A stretch of 41,079 nt of DNA. It comes from Desulfuromonas sp. (GTDB lineage: Bacteria; Desulfobacterota; Desulfuromonadia; Desulfuromonadales; UBA2294). Both the position numbers and the translations under genes were made by a program. Under the pieces are notes generated by a model, which saw only the letters and a list, made by a program, of their open reading frames with translations, did not search any database and was not told the DNA's origin. Location of the stretch: contig PKUH01000110.1 in assembly GCA_002869615.1 (NCBI GenBank), positions 1-41,079 on the forward strand. The letters run 5' to 3'. Within the stretch, counting starts at the first letter, position 1. Each line of letters begins with the position of its first letter. Shown here in pieces: positions 7,797 through 16,287 of this stretch.

Positions 7797-8668
7797 AACT
7801 GACCAGGTCCGGCACCCTTTATATTGCCCTGACACTGTTTCTCGGTTTTGCCGCCGTCAACACCGGAAACAATCTGCTCTACCTTCTGGTATCGGCCCTG
7901 CTCGGTTTTATGGCGGTCTCCGGTCTCGTCGGGCGCTACAACCTGGCCGGTCTCCGGGCCGAATTGATGCCTCCGGCTGAAATTTATGCCGGGATCGAGA
8001 CCCTGGCAACCATCAAACTACGGAACAACAAACCTTATCCTTCGTTTCTTGTTTTTGTCGAGGTCGCCGACGGCAAGACGCTCTTCCCGATTATCCCGGG
8101 CCGCAGCACGATTGAAAAGAGCATCTCGCTCACCCTTGCGAAGCGAGGCCGTTTCCGGCTTACCGAGAGCGCTTATCGTTCGATCTTTCCGGTCAATTTT
8201 TTCATCCGGAGTTTCCCGGCTCATATTTCTGCTGAAACAATTGTCTTCGCGGCTCCCATAAACTGCCAGACCGCAACGGCGCATGAAGGAAAACGCTCTC
8301 TGGGGGAGGATTCCTCACCCCGCCGCGGCGGCGAAGGGGAGATTGAACGCATCGGTGATTACCGCGGTGGTGAGCCGCTCAAGATGATTCACTGGAAGCT
8401 GACGGCGAGACAGGGTAAATTGATGATCAAGGAGGCGTCCGACACAGCCACCGAACCGGTGGTTATCGAACCGGAAAGCCTTCCCGGCAAAAACCTGGAA
8501 GAGCAGTTACGATGTGCAACCTGGCTGGTCAATGATGCCATGCGCAACAGTCGCCCGGTCGGGTTAAAATTTCCCCGGCAAAAAATCGCACCTTCATCCG
8601 GGAACCGGCATCGCCTGCACTTGCTTACGGAGCTGGCACTTTATGGTCAAGATCAAATCCCTGCTTGA
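7760..8668 (+). CDS. DUF58-domain protein, apparent AUC start codon
   Basis: DUF58 proteins accompany MoxR ATPases and transglutaminases; their biochemical role is poorly known. From ATC 7760 the product is 302 residues and begins RRRERRSAFGLKLTRSGT, followed by the two usual hydrophobic segments (LYIALTLFLGFAAVNTGNN and LLYLLVSALLGFMAVSGL). The core motif is present: GEIERIGDYRGGEPLKMIHWKLTARQGKLMIKE (residues about 193-225), here quoted in pieces as GDYRGGEP and IHWKLTAR. The first conventional start, ATG 7910, would remove the basic N-terminus and most of the membrane region. The 3' end overlaps the transglutaminase gene by 26 bp. Membrane-bound with its soluble part probably cytoplasmic. 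Confidence 0.88.
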   Translation: MRRRERRSAFGLKLTRSGTLYIALTLFLGFAAVNTGNNLLYLLVSALLGFMAVSGLVGRYNLAGLRAELMPPAEIYAGIETLATIKLRNNKPYPSFLVFVEVADGKTLFPIIPGRSTIEKSISLTLAKRGRFRLTESAYRSIFPVNFFIRSFPAHISAETIVFAAPINCQTATAHEGKRSLGEDSSPRRGGEGEIERIGDYRGGEPLKMIHWKLTARQGKLMIKEASDTATEPVVIEPESLPGKNLEEQLRCATWLVNDAMRNSRPVGLKFPRQKIAPSSGNRHRLHLLTELALYGQDQIPA

Positions 8669-10559
8669 CACCCTGGTCTTTGCGACCAGCCTGATCGGTG
8701 TTCTGCCGGTTTATTTCTACCTCGATCTGCCGACCCGGGTAATCTTCCCGATTGCTCTGATTCTCGGCATCTGGTGCGACCGGCGCAACTTCTATTTCCT
8801 CAAGGCTCGCGCTGCAACCATCCTCTCGCTCCTGGTGTTTGCCGTTTTTGCCATCCAGATCAACAAGAACTATCTGGTCGAGCCGGCCCTGAATATAGCC
8901 GTATTGCTACTTGCTGTCCGGCTCCTGACGGAGAAGGAAGGGCGTCATTACCTGCAGGTGTTCCTGCTTTCCGGGTTCGCTCTGGCCGGCTCCAGCCTGA
9001 TGACCCTGAGCCTCGCTTTTCTGCCGCTGATGGTGCTGCTGGTGACCGGCATTATCCTGGGTCTGGTTCTGCTCTGTTTCTACAGTGACGATCCGAGACT
9101 GGCTCTCGACCGGACCGGATTCATGCGGCTTTTGCGCATCACCCTTGTGATACCTGCCGGCGCCCTGCTCCTTGCTGTTCTCTTCTTCTTTATTCTGCCG
9201 CGGACCCGAAGTCCGCTCTGGAACTTCCTCAATCCACCGGGGGTGGCCAAGGTCGGTTTTTCGGAAGAGGTCCGGCCGGGTTCATTTGCTTCGACCGTCG
9301 CCGATGACACTGTCGCCTTCAGGGTCGAGGCACCGCCAATGGATCCGAACGAACTTTACTGGCGGGTTACGGTTCTCGATGAGCTGGAAGGTCGGGTCTG
9401 GCGTCGGGCCCAGCATGCGAGTAGCGGCTCTCCGACAGTCATCGGCGGCAAAAAAATCGGGCTCAATATCTTTCCGGTTTCGGGGCGGTCCAATGCCCTG
9501 GCAACGCTTGACCCGACAGCTTCAATCCATGGTCAGTGGACCCGGCGCTCAACCGATGCCACCTTCCGCCTGCATCGGAAATCGAAGCTGCCCAAAAATT
9601 ACTATGCGATAGCTTATCTCAATGGACGTTTGAAAATCGACCGCGATACAAAAAAATCGCAATATCTGGGACTGCCCGAGACCGTAGCCCCACAGGCCCG
9701 GGCCGCGGTCGCTCGTATAGACCCCCAAACCGCAGAGAACCGCCTGACCAGAATCGACGCTTTGCGTGATTTCTTCATCGCGCAACAACTTGTTTATGCA
9801 ACTCAAAATCTGCCGACCGGGGGAGATCCTGTGGACACCTTTCTGTTCGAGTCAAAACGGGGATATTGTGAATATTTTGCGTCGGCATTCGCCATCATGT
9901 TGAGAGAAATGGGCATTCCTTCACGACTGGTTGGCGGCTATCTCGGCGGCACCTACAACGAGTTGGGTGGATACTATACTGTCGGTGAAAGAACGGCGCA
10001 TGTCTGGGTGGAAGCCCTCCTTGAAGACGACACCTGGCTCCGAATCGATCCGAATCTTTACGCAGTAAACGCTGAAGGTTCGCTGTTGGCCCGAAACAGT
10101 TTACGACCATCCACGTGGCGTCAACTTGTCGATGCGGTCGATTATTTCTGGACTCAGGCAGTCATCTCTTTTGACATCTCGCGGCAGTTTGAAATGGCAC
10201 GTTCGGTCGGCGACTCCTGGCGCGACTGGCGCCGCGAAAAGCCTGAGCAGACCTTGAGTGTCTGGCTGATCCTGATCCCGGCAATTCCGCTAATCGGATG
10301 GCTGCTGTACAAATGGAAACGGCAAAGTACGGAAGAGATCCTGATCGACCGCTTTTCACGGATCGTCAGAAGACAGGTCGGTACGGAAAAAATTCCGGCG
10401 GCGGCCAGCCTGAGCGAAATGGCGAAACGGCTGCCGGGAAGCCGGGCAAAGCAGTTCGCTCAGATCTACAGCGCTGCGATATATCGTGATCGGGAATTGA
10501 GTAAAGAGGAAATAATACGGCTGAAACAACTGCTCAGGGAAATCGAGCAGGAAATCTGA
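8643..10559 (+). CDS. TgpA-like membrane transglutaminase (DUF3488-transglutaminase-DUF4129 type)
   Basis: A 638-residue protein with six or so N-terminal membrane segments (residues about 5-185), a periplasmic transglutaminase-like domain, one more membrane segment (about 543-560, WLILIPAIPLIGWLLY) and a cytoplasmic tail. The papain-like triad is intact: Cys409 in RGYCEYFASAF, His453 in GERTAHVWVEAL and Asp469 in WLRIDPN. Proteins of this layout (TgpA in Pseudomonas) face the periplasm; the natural substrate is not established and may be cell-wall or envelope protein. The ATG at 8643 lies inside the DUF58 gene, so translation is probably coupled. It ends exactly where pcnB ends on the other strand, the two stop codons forming the palindrome TGATCA. 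Confidence 0.93.
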   Translation: MVKIKSLLDTLVFATSLIGVLPVYFYLDLPTRVIFPIALILGIWCDRRNFYFLKARAATILSLLVFAVFAIQINKNYLVEPALNIAVLLLAVRLLTEKEGRHYLQVFLLSGFALAGSSLMTLSLAFLPLMVLLVTGIILGLVLLCFYSDDPRLALDRTGFMRLLRITLVIPAGALLLAVLFFFILPRTRSPLWNFLNPPGVAKVGFSEEVRPGSFASTVADDTVAFRVEAPPMDPNELYWRVTVLDELEGRVWRRAQHASSGSPTVIGGKKIGLNIFPVSGRSNALATLDPTASIHGQWTRRSTDATFRLHRKSKLPKNYYAIAYLNGRLKIDRDTKKSQYLGLPETVAPQARAAVARIDPQTAENRLTRIDALRDFFIAQQLVYATQNLPTGGDPVDTFLFESKRGYCEYFASAFAIMLREMGIPSRLVGGYLGGTYNELGGYYTVGERTAHVWVEALLEDDTWLRIDPNLYAVNAEGSLLARNSLRPSTWRQLVDAVDYFWTQAVISFDISRQFEMARSVGDSWRDWRREKPEQTLSVWLILIPAIPLIGWLLYKWKRQSTEEILIDRFSRIVRRQVGTEKIPAAASLSEMAKRLPGSRAKQFAQIYSAAIYRDRELSKEEIIRLKQLLREIEQEI

Positions 10560-11867
10560 TCAGTTGCTGTCGGAAGACTGTGCCGCCGGTTTTCTCCGTG
10601 GCCGCCGGCGCCGCCGGTTGCCACCCGGCCGATTTTTCTGCCGCGATTTTACTTCGCCGCCGGCCGGCCGGGAGGAGATCAACGGCTGCCATGCCTTGAT
10701 CAGCTCTTCTTCACCACCGTTAACCTCATGCCAGAGCTGAAACAGTTCAAAAGCGGCCGCGGTCGCCGGATGACGTAAAAAACGGCTTTCGCCCCGCCGT
10801 CCCCGCCCCCGTTTCAGGCGATAGATACCAAGCAGCATTTCCCGGGCCTGATGGCGGATGCCATGGGCGATATGGTAATGGGCCCGGTGCGGCTCAAGCA
10901 GTCCGTTCGCCAGATGCATCGCCGCGGCGAAATCGATATCGGGCGCCGCGGCCAGCCGGCGGCGGAAATCCGATAGGTAAAGCGATGCCAGCATCACCGC
11001 TTCGGTGACCGGAACACCGGAAGCAGTGCGCTGATCAATCCGATCGATCAGACGCAACGTCTCGTCATCAGCTGTATAATCGGGGAAGATATGCTCGAGC
11101 AGACCGGTCGCTTTTGCCTGGCGCAGGACCGGGCCGGCAACCTTGTGGCGAAAGAGCTCCATCAACTCCTCGCGCAATCTGGCCGGGGCAGCGCCGGCCA
11201 GGAGATGTGCCTGTACCCGGATCGCTTCCCGGGCCGAAGACTCGAGATCAAACTCAAGGCGGGCGGCAAATTCCAGGGCACGCAGCATCCGCACCGGATC
11301 TTCTTCGAACCGGACCAGCGGATCACCGATGACCCGAATCTGTCGATTCTCAAGATCCTGCAAGCCACCGACATAATCGATAATAGAAAAGTCGCTGATA
11401 TCGTAGAACAGGGCATTTATGGTGAAATCACGACGAAAGGCATCTTCTTCCGGTGTTCCGAAAACATTCTCCGAAGCAACGGCCCGCTCTTTCGGGCAAT
11501 CCGGAAGTTCCGATTGCTCGGCCTGACGCCGGAAAGTCGCAACCTCGACCAGGCGATCAGGACCGAACCGGATATGGGCGAGCCGGAAACGCCGGCCGAC
11601 CAAAAAACAGTTGCGGAACAGCTTGCGAACCTGATTGGGCGTGGCATCGGTCCCGACATCAAAATCCTTCGGCTTGCGACCGAGCAACAGATCACGCACT
11701 CCGCCGCCAACGAGGCAAGCCCGGAATCCATGCCGGTGCAGACGATAGAGAACCTTGATCGTATCCTCGTCAATCAGCTTGCGAGAGAGTCTGTGTTCGG
11801 AGCGGGCCAGAACCAGCGGCTGCCCGTCTCCGGGTTGCAAGATCGTTTTCTTTTTCATAAAATCCAT
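10560..11867 (-). CDS. pcnB: Poly(A) polymerase I-type nucleotidyltransferase
   Basis: PcnB adds poly(A) tails to RNA and so marks it for decay; relatives add CCA to tRNA. Visible motifs are LVGGGVRDLLLGRKPKDFDV (class II nucleotidyltransferase, with the metal-binding DxD), RRFRLAHIRF, RRDFTINALFYD and the RNA-binding neck RIQ-like segment VRMLRALEFAARLEF. LVGRRFRLAH matches the poly(A) polymerase rather than the CCA-adding branch. The C-terminus is a strongly basic tail (about residues 405-436) rich in RRRR runs, likely for RNA contact. ATG codons at 11867 and 11858 and a TTG at 11870 are all possible starts; none has a clear ribosome-binding site. It is divergent from the lipoprotein gene at 12013. 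Confidence 0.93.
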   Translation of the reverse strand: MDFMKKKTILQPGDGQPLVLARSEHRLSRKLIDEDTIKVLYRLHRHGFRACLVGGGVRDLLLGRKPKDFDVGTDATPNQVRKLFRNCFLVGRRFRLAHIRFGPDRLVEVATFRRQAEQSELPDCPKERAVASENVFGTPEEDAFRRDFTINALFYDISDFSIIDYVGGLQDLENRQIRVIGDPLVRFEEDPVRMLRALEFAARLEFDLESSAREAIRVQAHLLAGAAPARLREELMELFRHKVAGPVLRQAKATGLLEHIFPDYTADDETLRLIDRIDQRTASGVPVTEAVMLASLYLSDFRRRLAAAPDIDFAAAMHLANGLLEPHRAHYHIAHGIRHQAREMLLGIYRLKRGRGRRGESRFLRHPATAAAFELFQLWHEVNGGEEELIKAWQPLISSRPAGGEVKSRQKNRPGGNRRRRRPRRKPAAQSSDSN

Positions 11868-11967
11868 CAATCCGGGGTTGAAGCCGGCAACAACTTAGCA
11901 GAGATGCAGAAAAAAGGGAAGGTTCCTGACGTTCGTAAAAGAGTCTGCAGCGGCCACTGTTTCCCGA

Positions 11968-11973
11968 TATAAT
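11968..11973 (+). promoter_or_regulatory. Possible -10 box (TATAAT) before the lipoprotein gene
   Basis: A consensus TATAAT lies 39 bp before the ATG at 12013, in the gap between the divergent pcnB and lipoprotein genes. No convincing -35 box is visible at the right spacing, so the call rests on one hexamer. Confidence 0.35.
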
Positions 11974-12012
11974 GAAACCATCCAGACTATTTCGCAGCCG
12001 GAGAAAATTAAT

Positions 12013-12504
12013 ATGAAAATCATTAACAAATTAATGGCAGCTGTTTTCATGTTGTTGTTGATCTTCAGCATCGGCTGCCAGAGTACAAGCAGTAAATTTC
12101 TCGGGAAAACCGCCGTGCCGGAGTTGATCGTCCCGCTTCCCGGGCAAGCCAACGGCGAAATTTGGGAAGCCCCCGATCTTCTGCTCCGCTACAATTACAG
12201 CGAAAACGGAAAATCTTTCGTTATTGACGGCGAGCTTGAAATGGCACAACGCTACCGGGCAATATTCGACAAACTGATCAGGGCCGAGGTTTATCTTCTC
12301 TTTCTCGACAGCGAATCGACTGTGCTCAGTACTGTCTCTCTTCTCAGCCTTCTGAATGAAGAAACCGAAGACCGCTTTACTTTCAGAAAAAAGGCTGATA
12401 TTCCGCTGAATGCCGTTTCCTTTTCATTTGCCTATGAAGGCTTCGCTGCCGAATCGGTCGACCGGAAAAGGAATTCGATTGATTTCTGGTTGCATCCCAA
12501 ATAA
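12013..12504 (+). CDS. Putative lipoprotein of unknown function
   Basis: A 163-residue protein with a lipoprotein signal peptide: basic start MKIINK, hydrophobic stretch, and lipobox FSIGC with Cys near residue 21. The mature part has alternating strands and no motif I recognise. After the Cys come QSTSSK residues without Asp at +2, so transport to the outer membrane is plausible. The start has GGAG about nine bases upstream. It is the first gene of a rightward series followed 95 bp later by a DUF1353 protein and then miaA. The grouping gives no functional hint. Confidence 0.85.
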   Translation: MKIINKLMAAVFMLLLIFSIGCQSTSSKFLGKTAVPELIVPLPGQANGEIWEAPDLLLRYNYSENGKSFVIDGELEMAQRYRAIFDKLIRAEVYLLFLDSESTVLSTVSLLSLLNEETEDRFTFRKKADIPLNAVSFSFAYEGFAAESVDRKRNSIDFWLHPK

Positions 12505-12599
12505 CAGGGCAGCTTATTCGGCGACCGGAACCGAGCATTGTACTTACTTAAATGCAGGCCCGGCTTTCCGAATAGCAACTCATCAGTCAGGAGGGGGAA

Positions 12600-13028
12600 A
12601 TGAACAGAGCTTGTTACCGGAAACTGCATCGCTACAAGTACCAGCTCATGCAGGATTACGAAATTGAGACCGGGCTGGGCGGCTACAGCATCGAAACTGA
12701 CTATATTGCGTTGCCGCCATCCGGCCGCATGACGATTCGCCAGGCATACGCCTGGGACGGCCCGAGCGGACCGACCATCGACACCCTGACCCTGATGCGG
12801 GGATCACTGGTGCACGATGCTCTCTATCAATTGCTCCGACTCGAAGCGCTGCCGTCCAAAGAGAAGGCCTTTGCCGACAAACTGTTGCGAACAATCTGTC
12901 TTGAGGACGGCATGAATCATCTTTTTGCCAGGATCGTCTATCTCGGCGTCAAATGGTTCGGTGGCTCCAGTTCGCGCCCCGGAACCGAGCGGCCGGACAT
13001 GATTATCTGTGTTCCGGTCGATAATTAG
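12600..13028 (+). CDS. DUF1353-family protein
   Basis: A 142-residue soluble protein. The segment AYAWDGPSGPTIDTLTLMRG followed by SLVHDALYQLLR is characteristic of DUF1353, a family seen in both phages and chromosomes, with no known function; the conserved Asp and His residues look like a metal or catalytic site. The ATG at 12600 follows a strong site, AGGAGGGGG. The C-terminal part (residues about 95-142) has a hydrophobic stretch and ends in a Pro/Arg-rich segment. It lies 29 bp before miaA. No phage genes surround it. Confidence 0.82.
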   Translation: MNRACYRKLHRYKYQLMQDYEIETGLGGYSIETDYIALPPSGRMTIRQAYAWDGPSGPTIDTLTLMRGSLVHDALYQLLRLEALPSKEKAFADKLLRTICLEDGMNHLFARIVYLGVKWFGGSSSRPGTERPDMIICVPVDN

Positions 13029-13057
13029 AGCATGGCAAAAGATGTAAGGGTAATCCC

Positions 13058-13969
13058 ATGAGTGAATTTAACCTTATTGTTGTCCTCGGACCAACTGCCT
13101 CCGGAAAAACGACACTCGGCGTCACTCTCGCCCGGCATCTCAACGGGGAGATTATTTCGGCCGATTCCCGCCAGGTTTTTCGCGACATGGACATCGGAAC
13201 CGGCAAGGATCTTTCCGAATACGGCGACATCCCTTACCACCTGATCGACATTCTCCGCCCTGGAGAAGAATTCAGTGTTTTTGCCTTTCAGAAAAGCTTT
13301 TATGCCGCCTTTGAAAAAATCGTCGCGGCCGGCAGAATGCCGATCATGGTCGGCGGAACCGGGCTCTACCTCGAGGCCGCGTTACGCGGCTATCGCCTGG
13401 TCGAGGTCCCGGAGAACCCGACTCTGCGTCAGGCGCTCCGGGATCTCTCCCTCGAGCAGCTGCAACAGCGGCTGCTGGCTCTTAAGCCGGACCAACACAA
13501 CAATACCGACCTGAACGACCGCAATCGACTGGTCCGCGCCATCGAGATCGCCGAAGGGGAGTCGGCTGCGACCACTACCCTCCCGAGACCGCCGTCCCTG
13601 CATCCTCTGATTTTCGGTATCCGATGGGATCGGGCCATGTTGCGCGAGCGCATCACCCGTCGGCTGAAGCAGCGCCTCAAAGAAGGAATGGTCGACGAGG
13701 TTGTTCGGCTGCATGACTCGGGAGTCAGCTGGGAGAGCCTCGAGTATTACGGCCTTGAATACCGCTTTATCGCCCGACACCTGCAAGGGCAACTGAACAG
13801 TAACGACCTTTTTCAGAAACTGAACAGCGCCATTCACCAGTTTGCCAAACGCCAGGAGACCTGGTTCCGGCGAATGGAACGACAGGGCACGAAAATCTCA
13901 TGGCTCGACGGTCGGGACGACCTTGCAGCTCAGGCCCTGACCATCCTCGGGACGCACAAAGCATGCTGA
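13058..13969 (+). CDS. miaA: tRNA dimethylallyltransferase
   Basis: MiaA transfers the dimethylallyl group to N6 of A37 in tRNAs reading codons that start with U. The 303-residue product has the P-loop VVLGPTASGKTTL, the SADSRQVFRDMDIGTGK segment with the catalytic Asp, the GGTGLYLEAAL motif and, near the end, RRFA-like QFAKRQETWFRR that contacts the anticodon loop. Length is normal. ATG at 13058 has TAAGGG upstream. Its stop codon overlaps the start of the glycosyltransferase gene. miaA often sits beside mutL or hfq; neither is present here. Confidence 0.96.
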   Translation: MSEFNLIVVLGPTASGKTTLGVTLARHLNGEIISADSRQVFRDMDIGTGKDLSEYGDIPYHLIDILRPGEEFSVFAFQKSFYAAFEKIVAAGRMPIMVGGTGLYLEAALRGYRLVEVPENPTLRQALRDLSLEQLQQRLLALKPDQHNNTDLNDRNRLVRAIEIAEGESAATTTLPRPPSLHPLIFGIRWDRAMLRERITRRLKQRLKEGMVDEVVRLHDSGVSWESLEYYGLEYRFIARHLQGQLNSNDLFQKLNSAIHQFAKRQETWFRRMERQGTKISWLDGRDDLAAQALTILGTHKAC

Positions 13970-15210
13970 GCGCCCGCCGCCGTTATCTCGATAAAAGAAC
14001 ACTGACCGGCCCTTGGCAAATTACCGGAGTTAAAAGGGATGATTATGCAGCAGCCGTCATCATTCCGGCCTGTGATGAGGAGAGGTGGCTCTTTCTAACC
14101 CTCGACAGCCTCGCCAAAAACTGTCCGCAACAGCGCCAGGAGACGCTGGTTCTGGTCGTTGTCAACCACCCCGCTGACGCCGCCAGAAGCATCAGGATTG
14201 CCAACCGGCGAACCCTCGAACTTTTCACGGCTTCGCCGCTCCGCCAGGGACTCCAACTCGGCTGGATTGATGCCTGCTCCGACGGATTCGAACTGGCCGA
14301 AGGGGGTGTCGGAAGTGCCCGCAAAATCGGCTTCGACCTGGCCCTGTCCCGGCTTGGAACCGACATCGATCCGCTTCTGATCTCTCTCGATGCCGACACG
14401 CTCGTCGAACCAAATTATCTCGAGGAAATCAGTCGGCATTTCGCTTCCAGCCGCGCCGGCGGCTGCGTCCTCCCGTTCCGTCATCAAGCCGCTAAAAACG
14501 AAAACATGCAACGCGCCATCGAACATTACGAACTCTACCTCTACTGTTATGTCATCGGTCTGAAGCTGGCCGGTTCCCCCTATGCCTATCACACCATCGG
14601 CTCGGCGCTGGCCTGCCGGACATCGGCCTACATCCGCTGCGGCGGTATGAACCGGCGCCGGGGCGGTGAAGATTTTTATTTTCTGCAGTCGCTTGCCAAA
14701 ACATCCGGAGTCGACAATCTCGCAGGAACAACCGTTCATCCGGCCGGCCGCCTTTCCAACCGGGTTCCTTTCGGCACCGGACCGGCCATTGCCGGCCTGC
14801 TTGACAACCCGGAAACGAAACTGTTCTATCCGCTTGCCGCCTTTTCCCTGCTTGGCCGCTGGCTCGATTTGGCCAGACAATCACCCCTCCTTTCCGGTTC
14901 GGAGCTCCAATCTGCGGCATCCCGGATCGACCGGAGACTGGGGCATTTTCTGCACCGTCTTAAACTTTCCGAAAAATGGGACCGCCTCCGCAACAACCAT
15001 CGGCCAGAAGATATGAACCGATCGTTTGACATCTGGTTCGACGCCCTCAGAAGTCAACAGCTGTTGAGATTTCTTTGCGACCACGGATTCTGCGAAAGAC
15101 AGACTGCAGCCGCGGCGATACCGGAGTTTTTCAAGGTAATCGGCCTGAAATCATCCGGAGACCTGAAAACCGACCTCGAGCAGCTTCGCCATCTTCGGAA
15201 TTGCCCCTGA
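13963..15210 (+). CDS. Family 2-like glycosyltransferase
   Basis: A 415-residue protein with the GT-A fold signs of family 2: an N-terminal strand AAAVIIPACDEERWL, the metal-binding DxD as ISLDADTLVEPNYL, and GGEDFYFLQSLAK where the catalytic base is expected. No membrane segment is evident. The ATG at 13963 overlaps the miaA stop (ATGCTGA), which suggests translational coupling; an upstream in-frame reading from 13900 lies wholly inside miaA and is unlikely. The residues after about 290 show no family I know. Sugar and acceptor cannot be predicted. The link to miaA could be only genomic packing. Confidence 0.85.
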   Translation: MLSARRRYLDKRTLTGPWQITGVKRDDYAAAVIIPACDEERWLFLTLDSLAKNCPQQRQETLVLVVVNHPADAARSIRIANRRTLELFTASPLRQGLQLGWIDACSDGFELAEGGVGSARKIGFDLALSRLGTDIDPLLISLDADTLVEPNYLEEISRHFASSRAGGCVLPFRHQAAKNENMQRAIEHYELYLYCYVIGLKLAGSPYAYHTIGSALACRTSAYIRCGGMNRRRGGEDFYFLQSLAKTSGVDNLAGTTVHPAGRLSNRVPFGTGPAIAGLLDNPETKLFYPLAAFSLLGRWLDLARQSPLLSGSELQSAASRIDRRLGHFLHRLKLSEKWDRLRNNHRPEDMNRSFDIWFDALRSQQLLRFLCDHGFCERQTAAAAIPEFFKVIGLKSSGDLKTDLEQLRHLRNCP

Positions 15211-15285
15211 AGGCACCAAAATAAAGGCTTTCCGAGACATATCAATTAGGGTATAGTTATGGCCATGTTTTTACGGGGATTAACA

Positions 15286-15663
15286 ATGAGCAAGGACAGC
15301 AGTACTGCCGGCGGTGGCGTCCAGAAAAACAAGCGGAAGAATCTGCGCGCGCCGATTCTGACTTTGCGGGTCAAGCTCGATGACGGGCAAAAGGTCTTCT
15401 TCGGCTATGCCAAGAACATCAGCGCCTCCGGGATGTTCATCGCATCGGTCAATCCTAAAGATCCCGGCCAGGTTTATCAGGTTGAAATCCCCCTGCCCGC
15501 CCCAATCTACAAAACCATTCAGTGTACCTGCGAAGTCATCTGGAATCGCCATTATGACAGAAAATGTCAGCACGAGCCGGGCATGGGCTTGCAATTCATC
15601 GATCTCACTGCCGACGTTGCCGACGATATCGATCGTTGGGTTGCCGAATCGGGTGAAATGTAA
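15286..15663 (+). CDS. Single-domain PilZ protein, probable c-di-GMP receptor
   Basis: A 125-residue protein consisting of one PilZ domain. The N-terminal basic motif KRKNLRAPI and the later ISASGMFIAS correspond to the RxxxR and (D/N)xSxxG motifs that bind c-di-GMP; the first Arg is Lys here. The domain ends with GMGLQFIDLTADVADDID, the usual GVxF-like strand and helix. I chose ATG 15286, which has GGGGA at good spacing, over ATG 15259 nine codons upstream. Such stand-alone PilZ proteins act by protein contact on motility, exopolysaccharide or pili. It is the last gene of the series starting at 12013, with a 75-bp gap before it. Confidence 0.88.
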   Translation: MSKDSSTAGGGVQKNKRKNLRAPILTLRVKLDDGQKVFFGYAKNISASGMFIASVNPKDPGQVYQVEIPLPAPIYKTIQCTCEVIWNRHYDRKCQHEPGMGLQFIDLTADVADDIDRWVAESGEM

Positions 15664-15704
15664 AACGCAATACACCCTTTCGAATCCTGCTCCTTCTTTG
15701 CTGC

Positions 15705-16083
15705 TTACAATCCACTCGAATTCATCGAATCACCGATCTCCATCTCCTTGAGACGCACGACAGTTTTTTTCCGGACGGCAACCGGCATTTCAACGTGCAG
15801 ACAGGTCGCGCCAAGCTTCGCCGCTTCGACCCGCTGCAGGGCATTGGCGCCGGCGCCCGGGAACCGGGGAGTGTCTGACTGCAGTCTTGCCAGCCGGAAT
15901 CAACAAGCGGCAACTCCCGAAAAAATCGCAGCAAGACCATTTTGCGCCTCCCGGCCGAAAAACCGATTGTTTTATCGGGGAGCCGATAGTAAACACCATA
16001 ATGTGCCGGATCGAGATAGATTGCGATACCGCTGAAAAGGTGTTGATTCGTCAACCGCGAACTCACTGAGAAATAACGCAGGT
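15705..16083 (-). pseudogene. Frameshifted remnant of an unidentified gene
   Basis: This gap between the PilZ gene and the chemoreceptor gene carries two adjoining minus-strand reading frames that look protein-like. From about 16083 one frame gives FSGIAIYLDPAHYGVYYR and then LPDKTIGFSAGRRKMVLL. Near 15880-15900 sense passes to another frame giving LQSDTPRFPGAGANALQRVE and then KLGATCLHVEMPVAVRKK, ending in TAA at 15705-15707. Codon usage in both halves matches nearby genes. A stop lies just upstream of the first half, so the N-terminus is also lost. I do not recognise the family. Confidence 0.45.
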
Positions 16084-16287
16084 ATCAGGGGCGAGTGACG
16101 CGACATTCAAAACTCCGCTACGGTAGATTCTTCTCAAGGATAAACGCCTGCTTCGAATTGACAACAACAAACCTTTCCAGAACACCTCAAATGCCATAAA
16201 TTGTTGCGATAACAGGGGAAAGCGTGTATTTTTGACAATTAGTTGCGTGTAATAGGGATATTCAATTTCACGAATAAAGGTGCCGTA

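Noticed and set aside
16226-16260. TTGACA before the chemoreceptor gene as a promoter
   Set aside because: No acceptable -10 box lies at 16-18 bp; an alternative pair (TTGCGA and TATTTT) is no better supported.
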